From NCBI GenBank assembly GCA_031254915.1, contig JAIRTL010000123.1, positions 37,759 to 101,758 on the forward strand: a stretch of DNA of 64,000 nt, read 5' to 3'. This stretch comes from Planctomycetota bacterium (GTDB lineage Bacteria; Planctomycetota; SZUA-567). The position numbers and the translations under genes are program-made. Shown here piece by piece: positions 1 to 7,805 of the stretch. Position 1 is the stretch's first letter. Every line of letters starts with the position of its first letter. The notes under the pieces were generated by a model that worked only from the letters and a program-made list of their open reading frames with translations, was not told the origin of the DNA and made no database searches.

Positions 1-13
1 ACCAATTGACTGT

Positions 14-35
14 CGAAGGAAAGTAACTTCCTTCG
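14..35. repeat. Short inverted repeat downstream of cheB
   Basis: An 8-bp perfect inverted repeat (CGAAGGAA / TTCCTTCG, 6-nt loop) lies just past the cheB stop codon. No T-tract follows on the minus strand, so it is not a convincing intrinsic terminator. It may end or stabilise the cheB transcript. Confidence 0.4.
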
Positions 36-45
36 GAACAACCTA

Positions 46-1107
46 TTACAAAAAGGATAACACCGCGTCGGCTACCTTGTCAAGAGGCACGACTTTTTCC
101 ACCGCGCCCGCCTTGATCGCTTCCTTCGGCATGCCGAAAACAACGCAGGTTCTTTCGTCCTGCGCGACGTTGCGCGCGCCGGCATCGCGCATGTTTTTCA
201 TCGCGTCCGCGCCGTCCCGCCCCATGCCTGTGAGCATCACTCCGATCGCGCTTTGCCCAACCTGTTTGGCGAATGAATTGAACAGCACCTCGACGCTCGG
301 CTTATGCCGGCAAACGAGCGGCCCTTCGCGCGTCTCCGCAAGCCAACGGTTGCCGGAACGGCGAATGAGGAGATGCAGATTGCCGTTGCCGATGATCGCT
401 CTCCCCTGCTTCGCCTCCATGCCGTCCTCCGCCTCGAGAACCTCGATCGGCGTCTGCCGGTTGAGGCGCTCGGCGAACGCTTTGGTGAATGTTCCCGGCA
501 TGTGCTGCACGATCATTATGGGCGGGCAATCCACCGGCATCCGCAACAAGACGGCTTTCAGCGCCTCGGTGCCGCCCGTCGACGCGCCGATAGCGACCAG
601 CTTGTGGGTTATTTTTCCGAGACGTCTGCCCTGTGGTTTCGGCGCGGTCAGGCTGGACGCAACGGCGGCGGGGACCGAACGCTGGGGCGTTGCGCCCTTT
701 TTCAGTTTGACGAACGACGCCGCCTTCACGGTGTCGATCAGTCTGGTGGAAAAATCCGCCAGGGCGCGGTCGTCGCTGAGGGACGGCTTCTCGATAACGT
801 CGACGGCGCCGACGTCCAGCGCTTCCATGGAAAGGGCGCACCCCTTGGGCGTGAGGCCGGAGACGATCACGACCGGTATGGGGAACCATTCCATCAATTT
901 CCGGAGAAACGTGATGCCGTCCATCTTCGGCATTTCAATGTCAAGGGTGACGACATCCGGGCGCATGGCGACGATCTTGTCGCGGGCGTCGAAGGCGTCG
1001 GTCGCGCTGCCGATGACGTCGATTCCGGGATCCTTCGAGAGAATGCGCGTCAGGGTCGAGCGCACGATCGGCGAATCGTCGACCACAAGAACCCGGGTTG
1101 TCGTCAT
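46..1107 (-). CDS. cheB: Chemotaxis protein-glutamate methylesterase/deamidase CheB
   Basis: This is the cytoplasmic response regulator that removes methyl groups from chemoreceptors and deamidates their glutamines during adaptation. The 353 residues match the family length. An N-terminal receiver (about 1-120) has the acidic pair D10/D11 and phosphoacceptor D56 in TLDIEMP. After a linker, the methylesterase domain shows the nucleophile in GASTGG (S176), a histidine in VQHMP (H202) and the aspartate in MGRDGAD near residue 297. It is separated by about 15 kb from cheA and cheW, so it is not in their operon, and no cheR is visible here. The ATG start follows a 127-nt gap from the next gene. 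Confidence 0.97.
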   Translation of the reverse strand: MTTTRVLVVDDSPIVRSTLTRILSKDPGIDVIGSATDAFDARDKIVAMRPDVVTLDIEMPKMDGITFLRKLMEWFPIPVVIVSGLTPKGCALSMEALDVGAVDVIEKPSLSDDRALADFSTRLIDTVKAASFVKLKKGATPQRSVPAAVASSLTAPKPQGRRLGKITHKLVAIGASTGGTEALKAVLLRMPVDCPPIMIVQHMPGTFTKAFAERLNRQTPIEVLEAEDGMEAKQGRAIIGNGNLHLLIRRSGNRWLAETREGPLVCRHKPSVEVLFNSFAKQVGQSAIGVMLTGMGRDGADAMKNMRDAGARNVAQDERTCVVFGMPKEAIKAGAVEKVVPLDKVADAVLSFL

Positions 1108-1234
1108 GGCGGTTCCTTTACAAAAAAACTGCCGGCGGCGGAATCACGACGCGCCGTATGGTCAAAGTTGAAAACATGATATAGCGGCGTTCCCGCCCTG
1201 TAAAGCACAAACATGTCGGGTGAATACGCCTCAT

Positions 1235-2041
1235 TTACAAGGGCGGCAACGGTTTGACGCCATCCCCGGAGCACTCGTACACATCGACGCCGTCGTCCAG
1301 CGGCAGCGCCGGCGCGACGTACTGCACGCACCCCCCCGGCAATTCGACCCGATACCTCTTGTGGTCATGGCCGCAGAGGTATGCCGCGACAGAATGGCCG
1401 CGCAGAAACATGCGCATTTCGCGCCAGTCGATCAAACCGTGGAGCGGCTTCGGTTTGCCGCCGCCGCGCGACGCGACGGGAAAATGGCCGCTCACCAGCC
1501 GCGAAACGCCGGACGGCGGATCTGCCCAGCCCCCGGACGCGGCTTCGAGCTCCCCCGCTTTCGTCCGTCCGTACGCGGCGAACGGCGGCGTCGGAATCCC
1601 CTGGTCAAGGATGAGAATGTCGACGCCGGGAAAATGGTGGATTCCATGATCGTCCGGGGCGTGGCCGAGCGAGAGTTCCCGACGCAGATCCGCCAGCGCC
1701 TCCGGGTGGAAGCCGGCGTAACAATCATGGTTTCCCGGCGCGATGAACACGGGAATGCCGGTATCCTTCAGACCCAGAAGAAGATCGCGGAGTTCGAGAA
1801 GTTCACCGTCGAGACCGAGCTGGGTAAGGTCGCCGCTCGCGATGACGAGATCGGGGCGGAGCCTGGCGAGCTTGACAAGCGCTCCTTCGACCGAGCTTTC
1901 GCGATGGCGTATGCGCCGGGAGACGTTGTAATTGACGTATCCCAACAGCCGCTTGAAGTTCAACTGGCTCCACGGCGGACGCCTGGCGATATGGAGATCG
2001 GAAATATGCGCGACTGTCGTCAGGCCGCGATCCGTGCTCAT
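1235..2041 (-). CDS. Calcineurin-like metallophosphoesterase
   Basis: The 268-residue protein carries the full set of metallophosphoesterase metal-binding motifs in order: DLH near residue 16, GDLT near 70, GNHD near 103, SGHFP and GHDHK in the C-terminal half. The family hydrolyses phosphodiesters or phosphomonoesters using two metal ions (cyclic nucleotides, UDP-diacylglucosamine, nucleic acids). The substrate cannot be assigned. No signal peptide is apparent, so it is probably cytoplasmic. It lies 40 nt downstream of coaD on the same strand and may share its transcript. There is no sign of truncation. Confidence 0.88.
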   Translation of the reverse strand: MSTDRGLTTVAHISDLHIARRPPWSQLNFKRLLGYVNYNVSRRIRHRESSVEGALVKLARLRPDLVIASGDLTQLGLDGELLELRDLLLGLKDTGIPVFIAPGNHDCYAGFHPEALADLRRELSLGHAPDDHGIHHFPGVDILILDQGIPTPPFAAYGRTKAGELEAASGGWADPPSGVSRLVSGHFPVASRGGGKPKPLHGLIDWREMRMFLRGHSVAAYLCGHDHKRYRVELPGGCVQYVAPALPLDDGVDVYECSGDGVKPLPPL

Positions 2042-2081
2042 GCGATACTCCCGATCCGGAAGCCAGGCTCACCCGGTCAAA

Positions 2082-2669
2082 TCACTCGATGCCCTCGCCC
2101 TGTAGACCGGAGCCGTTTTCCCCCATCGCCGGCGCTTCGTCGCCGCCAAGACCAACCGACGACCGGACCGATATCCTCCCCTGGCGGCGCATATGCTTTT
2201 CCAGCGCCTTCGCGACGGAGGCGGGAACAAACGGCGAGACGTCGCCGCCCAACGCGACAGCCTCCTTGATGAGCGTGGACCTGATGAAGGAACGCTCCGC
2301 CGAGGACATGATGAACACGGTCTCGACGCCGCCGAGCCGCTTGTTGGCGAGAGCGAGCTGGAACTCGTATTCGAAGTCGGCGAATGTGCGGATGCCGCGC
2401 AGGATGACGCCGGCGCCGATCTTGCGAACGAAATCGACCGTCATGCCGGTGAAGGATTCCGCGCGGATGTTGGGATGACCTTTGGCGAGTCCGCGGATCA
2501 ATTCGAGCCTTTCCTCGAGAGGAATAAGCGGCCGTTTTTGCGGATTCTCCGACACGGCGACGACCAGCTCGTCGTAGAGCGCGGCGCCGCGCTCGATTAT
2601 GTCCATATGCCCCAGTGTAATCGGATCGTAACTGCCGGGAAGAACGGCGATTCTCTTGCTGCCGGTCAT
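2082..2669 (-). CDS. coaD: Phosphopantetheine adenylyltransferase
   Basis: CoaD transfers AMP from ATP to 4'-phosphopantetheine, the penultimate step of coenzyme A synthesis. The nucleotidyltransferase signature is clear: GSYDPITLGHMD at residues 12-23, with the T/HxGH-type motif, followed by ILRGIR and an SSAERSF motif near residue 125. The core of about 160 residues is typical. The 195-residue product has about 35 extra, low-complexity C-terminal residues rich in Gly and Ser, which look dispensable. It lies between the Xer recombinase (21-nt gap) and the phosphoesterase on the same strand, suggesting one transcript. Confidence 0.95.
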   Translation of the reverse strand: MTGSKRIAVLPGSYDPITLGHMDIIERGAALYDELVVAVSENPQKRPLIPLEERLELIRGLAKGHPNIRAESFTGMTVDFVRKIGAGVILRGIRTFADFEYEFQLALANKRLGGVETVFIMSSAERSFIRSTLIKEAVALGGDVSPFVPASVAKALEKHMRRQGRISVRSSVGLGGDEAPAMGENGSGLQGEGIE

Positions 2670-2690
2670 GCAGTCGACTCCTTCGCACTT

Positions 2691-3620
2691 TCAGGCGCGC
2701 GGATGAAACGCGCCGTACGCCTCCACCAGGCGCGGCCGATGGACATGCGTATAGATTTCCGTCGTATCGAGAAAGCTGTGCCCGAGAAGCACCTGCACAG
2801 CCCGTAAATTCGCCCCGCCTTCCAGCATATGCGTCGCGAAGGAATGCCGCAAGAGATGGGGATAGACGTTTTTACCAATTCCCGCCTTGAGCGCGGCCGT
2901 CTTCACCACGCGAAAGATATTCTCGCGGAGAAACCGCTTGCCGCTCCGCGACATGAACAGCCATCCCTGATCGTCCGACGTGTCCACGCTCCGGCGCAAC
3001 AGGGGACGGGACGAATCGAGATACCTCGCCGTCGCCTCGAGGGCGGCGCGGCCCAGCGGCGTCATGCGTTCCTTCCTGCCTTTGCCGAACAGGCGGATCG
3101 TCTTTTCGGCGAAATCGATGTCCGCGACCTTGAGACTGGACACTTCGCTGACGCGCGCGCCGGTGGCGTAAAACACTTCCAGGACGGCGCGGTTACGGAC
3201 GGAGAGGGGATCGTCGCCGCGCTCCGCCTCGAGCAGCCGCTTGACCTCGGCGGGCGAAAGATCCTGCGGCAAATGCTTCCAGACTTTCGGGCTTTCGGCA
3301 TAGCCGCACGGATCGGCGCCGATCAGTTTTTCCGCCAAGCAAAAACGGAAGAAACAGCGAAGCGCCACAAACATGCGCGATCGCGAACGGGCGCACAAGC
3401 CGTTTTCGGCCAGCCAGACGATGTAGTCCACGATCTCGGGGCCGGCGATATCGGCGGCGTCTTTCTCCGGGCCGACAAAGGCGAGGAAGGCGCGCAAGTC
3501 GCGCTCGTACGATTCGAGGGAATTGATGGTCAATCCGCACTCGACGCGGCAATAGTCGAGAAACATGCGGCACGCCGGCTCGAGGCACGAACCGGTCAAC
3601 ACTGGATATGCGGCAGTCAC
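2691..3620 (-). CDS. Tyrosine recombinase of the XerC/XerD family
   Basis: This is a site-specific recombinase of the type that resolves chromosome dimers. The 309 residues hold a SAM-like N-terminal core-binding domain (about 10-105) and a catalytic domain with the conserved arginine in ATGARVSEV, the HLLRHSFATHML block, the LGHSFLDTT histidine and the nucleophilic tyrosine in EIYTHV. Length and the full R-K-H-R-H-Y order favour a chromosomal XerD/XerC over a phage or transposon integrase. No dif-like site was identified. It is upstream of coaD in the same direction and follows the cobalamin operon by about 90 nt. Confidence 0.92.
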   Translation of the reverse strand: MTAAYPVLTGSCLEPACRMFLDYCRVECGLTINSLESYERDLRAFLAFVGPEKDAADIAGPEIVDYIVWLAENGLCARSRSRMFVALRCFFRFCLAEKLIGADPCGYAESPKVWKHLPQDLSPAEVKRLLEAERGDDPLSVRNRAVLEVFYATGARVSEVSSLKVADIDFAEKTIRLFGKGRKERMTPLGRAALEATARYLDSSRPLLRRSVDTSDDQGWLFMSRSGKRFLRENIFRVVKTAALKAGIGKNVYPHLLRHSFATHMLEGGANLRAVQVLLGHSFLDTTEIYTHVHRPRLVEAYGAFHPRA

Positions 3621-3711
3621 TCCGTCCCTCCGGCAATCGGCGCCTGTACACTCCCCCCCGGGCGAAATCCGGGAACGCCACCTACAAATTGCCGGAAAAC
3701 GGTCTTTTCAT

Positions 3712-4500
3712 TCAAAAATTGCCAAAAGTCATTTTCTTCAAAGCGGTTACGACCTTTTCGACCCCGTCGAGATGAATGCCCGAGTATCGGGGTCGGGCGA
3801 CGGTGACCGCATGGATGCCGAGCGTCCGCGCCGCTTCGAGCTTTTCGGGAACGCCGCCCTCTATCCCGCCGTTTTTGAGAACTATCACTCCCGCGCCACA
3901 GGCGCGAAGGTGGCGAAGATTGTCTTCGAGGGAGAAAGGGCCGCGTTCGGCGAACACGTCATTGTCCGACATGCCGATCGCGAGGCAACGATCCCGGCTT
4001 TCGGGCAGGACCCTCGCGATTAACCTGATTCCAGCTTCGCGCGCCGCTTCGACGTACACCGTGAGTCGGTTCGCGCCGACAGTCGCGAGAACAGGCGCGT
4101 TGAACGACGTCGCCAGCGCCGCCGCCCCTTCGTGGGAAATGACGGAATGAACCGACGGGTCGTCGGAGAGCGGCGTCTCCAGTCTGAGGAGAGAGATATA
4201 CGGCACGCCGCACTGTTCGGCCACCGTCGGCGCGAGGCGACGAACCGCCTCCGCGTACGGATGCGATGCGTCGACGACCGCCTTGAATCTGCGGCTCTCC
4301 AGAAGTTCCGCAAATCCCTCCCGTTCGAGCGGGCCGCGCCGGACGGCAATGGAGTCGCGCGGGGCAAGGTCGGAGGCGAGGTTGGTGGCCTGCGAGACGA
4401 GGACGGTCCAACCGTCGTCTGCGAGCGATTCCGCCAGGCGGTTGGCGAGGGCATTGCCGCCGAGGAGAAGGATTTCGCCCCTGCCCTCCGGGGCGGTCAC
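3712..4500 (-). CDS. cobK: Precorrin-6A/cobalt-precorrin-6A reductase (CobK/CbiJ)
   Basis: The enzyme reduces the corrin macrocycle of (cobalt-)precorrin-6A with NADPH during cobalamin synthesis. The 262-residue protein has the family's N-terminal nucleotide-binding start (ILLLGGNALANRLAESL), the central DASHPYAEAV motif near residue 97, and a C-terminal KNGGIEGGVPEKLEAA segment, all typical of CobK/CbiJ. It is the last gene of the cobM-cbiG-cobJ-cobK operon. Its ATG overlaps the cobJ stop by 4 nt, indicating translational coupling. CbiG in the same operon points to the cobalt-early (anaerobic) route, so cbiJ is an equally good name. Confidence 0.9.
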   Translation of the reverse strand: MTAPEGRGEILLLGGNALANRLAESLADDGWTVLVSQATNLASDLAPRDSIAVRRGPLEREGFAELLESRRFKAVVDASHPYAEAVRRLAPTVAEQCGVPYISLLRLETPLSDDPSVHSVISHEGAAALATSFNAPVLATVGANRLTVYVEAAREAGIRLIARVLPESRDRCLAIGMSDNDVFAERGPFSLEDNLRHLRACGAGVIVLKNGGIEGGVPEKLEAARTLGIHAVTVARPRYSGIHLDGVEKVVTALKKMTFGNF

Positions 4501-5276
4501 AACCGATAGCCCCGAAGCGTGACCATCCTGCCGCCGACAATTTCCGTCCCGCTGTTGCCGACGACGACGATGCTGCGCATGGTGATGTCGTGATGTTCGA
4601 CGTCGTAGAGGCGTGTGAAGACGCGTGACGATGCGGGCGTGCCGGCGGCGGTGACGATGCCGCAGGGCGTCTCCGGTTGCCGGTATTGCCTGAGGATGCG
4701 GATCGCCTCCGGAAATTGACCGCGGCGGCGGGAGCTCATGGGATTGTAAATGGCGGTTACGAAGTCGCCCCTGCCCGCGGCGTCGACTCGCATCATGACC
4801 GTTTCCAGGGGAGTCAGGAGGTCCGAAAGGCTGATGACGGCGAAGTCGTTCATCAGCGGCGCGCCAAGCTCCGCCGCCGCCGCGAGAACGGCGGTCACGC
4901 CGGGGATCGTCTCGATGTCGACATCGAGACCGTCTTTCACCGCCAGTTCAATGGCGAGCCCCGCCATCCCGTAGACGCCGGCGTCGCCGGAAGAGACGAG
5001 GCTGACCACGTCCCCCCGCACCGCCCGCGACAACGCCCAGCGGCAGCGCTCGACTTCGCCCTTCATGCCGGTGACGATCAACTCCTTCCCCTCGACGAGG
5101 TCGGCGATAGCATCCACATACGGCCCGTAACCGGCGATCACGTTGCTTTTTTCAAGGGCGCGAACGGCGTGCGCCGTCCGGTGTCCCGGATCTCCGGGGC
5201 CGATGCCTATGACAAAAAGTTTTCCTTCGCCACAGCCACAGTCACGCCGTTTATCACCGTCTTGGGCAGTAGTAAT
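4497..5276 (-). CDS. cobJ: Precorrin-3B C17-methyltransferase (CobJ/CbiH); start codon unresolved
   Basis: This SAM-dependent methyltransferase performs C17 methylation with ring contraction in corrin synthesis. The family core is complete, from LFVIGIGPGDPGHRT through SSGDAGVYGMAGLA to VVVGNSGTEIV. The start is the problem: the conserved core begins only about 10 codons before the cbiG stop is passed, and no in-frame ATG, GTG or TTG occurs near it. The nearest conventional start is at 5567, which would add about 100 low-quality residues inside cbiG. I used an ATT codon at 5276 because AAGGAG lies 6 nt before it. A -1 shift at the end of cbiG, giving a CbiG-CobJ fusion, is the alternative. 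Confidence 0.85.
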   Translation of the reverse strand: MTTAQDGDKRRDCGCGEGKLFVIGIGPGDPGHRTAHAVRALEKSNVIAGYGPYVDAIADLVEGKELIVTGMKGEVERCRWALSRAVRGDVVSLVSSGDAGVYGMAGLAIELAVKDGLDVDIETIPGVTAVLAAAAELGAPLMNDFAVISLSDLLTPLETVMMRVDAAGRGDFVTAIYNPMSSRRRGQFPEAIRILRQYRQPETPCGIVTAAGTPASSRVFTRLYDVEHHDITMRSIVVVGNSGTEIVGGRMVTLRGYRL

Positions 5277-5983
5277 TTGGTTCTCCTTCCGGCAAGAAGC
5301 GCCGCCGGTTCGGCGACGGCGGGCAGGTTGACCCGCTTTCTCGCGGCCGGCGATTCGCTGAAATTGAGAGCCGAATTTCTCACAGCGTCGGACGAAATGA
5401 ACCTGAGCGGACGGCCAAGCGACTTGGCCGCCTCGATGAGCCCGGACTCGTCCTTTTTCACGTCCACGGACGCGATCAGACGCAGGTCCTCGACGTCGGT
5501 GTCGATCAGTGCCAGGCCCTCCTCGATCGCGGCGACGACATCCTCGACGGCGACGCCCTTGCGGCAACCGACGCCGACGATGAGCGAGCGCGCGGCTTCA
5601 GTCGTAGTGGAGACGATGGATTCGGCGTCGAGAATGTTGGCGACTTCGTTGGCGAGATCGTTGGCGCCGCCCTCGTGTCCGGAAAGGAGGCTGACCGCCC
5701 AGCGGCCGCCGACGTCGACGAGCACGACGGCGGGGTCGTTGAGCTTGTGGCGGACGAGCGGGGCAATCGCCCGGACGGCGACTCCGGTGGGCATGACATA
5801 GAGCAGGTTTTTCACCTTGGGGAAAAGCTTGGCGGATATGTCCTTGATGCGCTCGAAGGTGCTGTCGTCGTCGTTGCGCGCCAGGGTGATGTGGCGATAG
5901 ACGCGGCTGTCGGGAAGATGATCCGCCAGACGTTCGGCGATCATGAGACCCATCGGGCTGAGAGTGATTATGGCCGTCTTCAT
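5207..5983 (-). CDS. cbiG: Cobalt-precorrin-5A hydrolase CbiG
   Basis: CbiG opens the delta-lactone of cobalt-precorrin-5A and releases acetaldehyde, a step specific to the anaerobic cobalamin pathway. The 258-residue protein shows the N-terminal domain with YVMPTGVAVRAIAPLV and the diagnostic SGHEGGANDLAN motif near residue 100, then the C-terminal domain with VGVGCRKGV. It is shorter than long CbiG forms of about 350 residues, mainly because the region between the domains is compact. Its start overlaps the cobM stop by 4 nt (ATGA). Its end overlaps the proposed cobJ start region by about 70 nt, which is unusually long for coupled genes. Confidence 0.92.
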   Translation of the reverse strand: MKTAIITLSPMGLMIAERLADHLPDSRVYRHITLARNDDDSTFERIKDISAKLFPKVKNLLYVMPTGVAVRAIAPLVRHKLNDPAVVLVDVGGRWAVSLLSGHEGGANDLANEVANILDAESIVSTTTEAARSLIVGVGCRKGVAVEDVVAAIEEGLALIDTDVEDLRLIASVDVKKDESGLIEAAKSLGRPLRFISSDAVRNSALNFSESPAARKRVNLPAVAEPAALLAGRRTKLLLPKTVINGVTVAVAKENFLS

Positions 5984-6759
5984 GGTTGCGTCCGTCCATC
6001 GCGATATCCGTGTTCGAACGATCTGGAATACAGGCGGCTGTCCTCCCCGGCGCCAGCCAACGCGCGGCCGAATACCGCCAGCGCCGTACGGGTTATTCCC
6101 GCCGCCGCCGTCTTCGCCGCAATGTCGGCGATCGTGCCGCGAACGACGATCTGGTCCGGGCGGGAAACGTGGCGCACAACCGCCGCCGGGCAGTCGGAAC
6201 CGAATTCAGGCTCCAGTTCACGCGCCGCGTCCGCAAGTTTGTCCACGGACAAAAACAGGCACACGGTGGCTCCGAGGCGGGAGACGGCGGCGAGGCTTTC
6301 ACGCTCGGGCTTGTGCGTCCGCCCGGAAGCGCGCGTCAACACCACGGTCTGCGCGACGCCGGGGGACGTAAGCTCCGTTTTCAGCGCGGCTGCGGCGGCG
6401 AGAAAGGAACTGACGCCCGGAACCACCCCGTACGCCACGCCCGCCTTGTCGAGTTCGCGCATCTGTTCGGCGATGGCGCCGTAGATGGAGGGATCGCCGG
6501 AGTGAAGCCTGACGACGCGCTTCCCAACCCGCGCGGCCTGCACCATCGCGTCGACGATCTCCGTCAGATCCATGCGCGCCGAATCGAGGCGTTGGACATC
6601 CGCCGGCACAAGAGACGTAATGGCGTCCGGCACGAGCGAACCGGCGTAGACGCAACACTCGGCCGATCCGAGAAGGCGCGCCGCCTTCACGGTCAACAAC
6701 TCCGGATCGCCTGGTCCCGCGCCCACGAACCAGACGCGCGTCTCGACGTCGTCGTCCAT
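5980..6759 (-). CDS. cobM: Precorrin-4 C11-methyltransferase (CobM/CbiF)
   Basis: This SAM-dependent methyltransferase acts at C11 of (cobalt-)precorrin-4. The 259 residues have the tetrapyrrole methylase start VWFVGAGPGDPELLT near residue 8 and the VRLHSGDPSIYGAIAEQM block near residue 90, which together are characteristic of CobM/CbiF. It is the first gene of the four-gene cobalamin operon and starts 2 nt after the stop of the LolA-like gene, so the operon may be read from an upstream promoter. Other corrin-ring and lower-ligand genes are absent from the window. Confidence 0.93.
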   Translation of the reverse strand: MDDDVETRVWFVGAGPGDPELLTVKAARLLGSAECCVYAGSLVPDAITSLVPADVQRLDSARMDLTEIVDAMVQAARVGKRVVRLHSGDPSIYGAIAEQMRELDKAGVAYGVVPGVSSFLAAAAALKTELTSPGVAQTVVLTRASGRTHKPERESLAAVSRLGATVCLFLSVDKLADAARELEPEFGSDCPAAVVRHVSRPDQIVVRGTIADIAAKTAAAGITRTALAVFGRALAGAGEDSRLYSRSFEHGYRDGRTQP

Positions 6760-6761
6760 CG

Positions 6762-7652
6762 CTACATATAGCCTTGTTGGCGCTGGTACTCGGCGACCAC
6801 CTCGTTCAACTCGCGCCTGGCGTCGTCAAGAGACCAGCGTTGATTGGTCTGTTCGTCCCGGATGCGCATGTCCTGCGCCAAGGGGAGAAGAAACGCGTTG
6901 GCGTTGAACGGCTGCAGGCCGTTCATGTTGGTTCTGACGTTCCTGAGCACGCGGACCGACTCCTCGAGGCGAAAACGGGGCTGTTCGCCCGGCTTCGGGG
7001 GAGGAAAACCGATGACCTTCCGTTCGAAGGAACGGACCTTCCACGGCAGCGTCTGCCCGGGAAGCACCCATAATTCGATCGTCTCTCCGCCGGCCCTCGG
7101 CGTCAGGGTGAAGTGATGGGTGCGCTCCGCCCGGTTCGGGATCGGTTCGTCGACGCAGGCGATGTCGAAATCCTGGCGCAACTGCCCGGCGGATGTGACC
7201 TCCTTCCCCATGAGGAAAAGGCCGATGAAAACGGCGAGACCGCGCGCCTGCCCGGATCCGAAATTTGGAGTGAAGGCGCGGCGGCTCACGGCGCGTTCGC
7301 GGCTTTGCCCGCTTCCCGCCTCGACCTCCCAGATGTTCCGGCCGTCGACAAGGATAAGATTGCTCTGTTCGATCGGCAATGGCGCTTCGCTCGTTCCGCG
7401 ATTTTGCAGCCACATGCGGGCGGGAGCCTCGATGCGGAGGAATTCGTATGTGATTTGCGGAGCCCGCGTCATGCCTCCCGTCTTTTGGGTGATGATGTCG
7501 GCCTCCATCCTCACCACTCCCTGCGCGCCGGCAAAAACGGCGTTGATCGCCTGGTCCGTTTCCGTCGGCGAAAGCTGCCTCGGCGGCGCGCCGGCGATGG
7601 CAACTCCCCATGCAGCCACGAACACAGACGTCAGGACAATGCGATGCACCAT
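6762..7652 (-). CDS. LolA-like outer membrane lipoprotein-sorting protein
   Basis: The product is about 296 residues with a clear Sec signal peptide (IVLTSVFVAAWGVAIAGA), so it acts in the periplasm. The body is the beta-rich LolA/LolB-like fold used to carry lipids or lipoproteins; the family is known, the cargo is not. I chose the ATG at 7652 over an upstream TTG because AAAGGAAG sits at the right distance. It follows the RND exporter gene by about 150 nt on the same strand and is read with the lipoprotein gene further upstream, matching clusters where LolA-like proteins partner MMPL/RND exporters. Its stop is 2 nt from cobM. Confidence 0.8.
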   Translation of the reverse strand: MVHRIVLTSVFVAAWGVAIAGAPPRQLSPTETDQAINAVFAGAQGVVRMEADIITQKTGGMTRAPQITYEFLRIEAPARMWLQNRGTSEAPLPIEQSNLILVDGRNIWEVEAGSGQSRERAVSRRAFTPNFGSGQARGLAVFIGLFLMGKEVTSAGQLRQDFDIACVDEPIPNRAERTHHFTLTPRAGGETIELWVLPGQTLPWKVRSFERKVIGFPPPKPGEQPRFRLEESVRVLRNVRTNMNGLQPFNANAFLLPLAQDMRIRDEQTNQRWSLDDARRELNEVVAEYQRQQGYM

Positions 7653-7805
7653 GCGTCTTCCTTTCAAATCGTTACAGGCTAGCGGGATATCGATAAAAAC
7701 GTAATCCAGCCAATCCTCGCATCGACGCGATTATACGCATCGGCGGCCGTTTCGGCAACCTGGAGAATCTTATGACCATGATCGATGGTGTTGCGGCCCG
7801 AGCCG

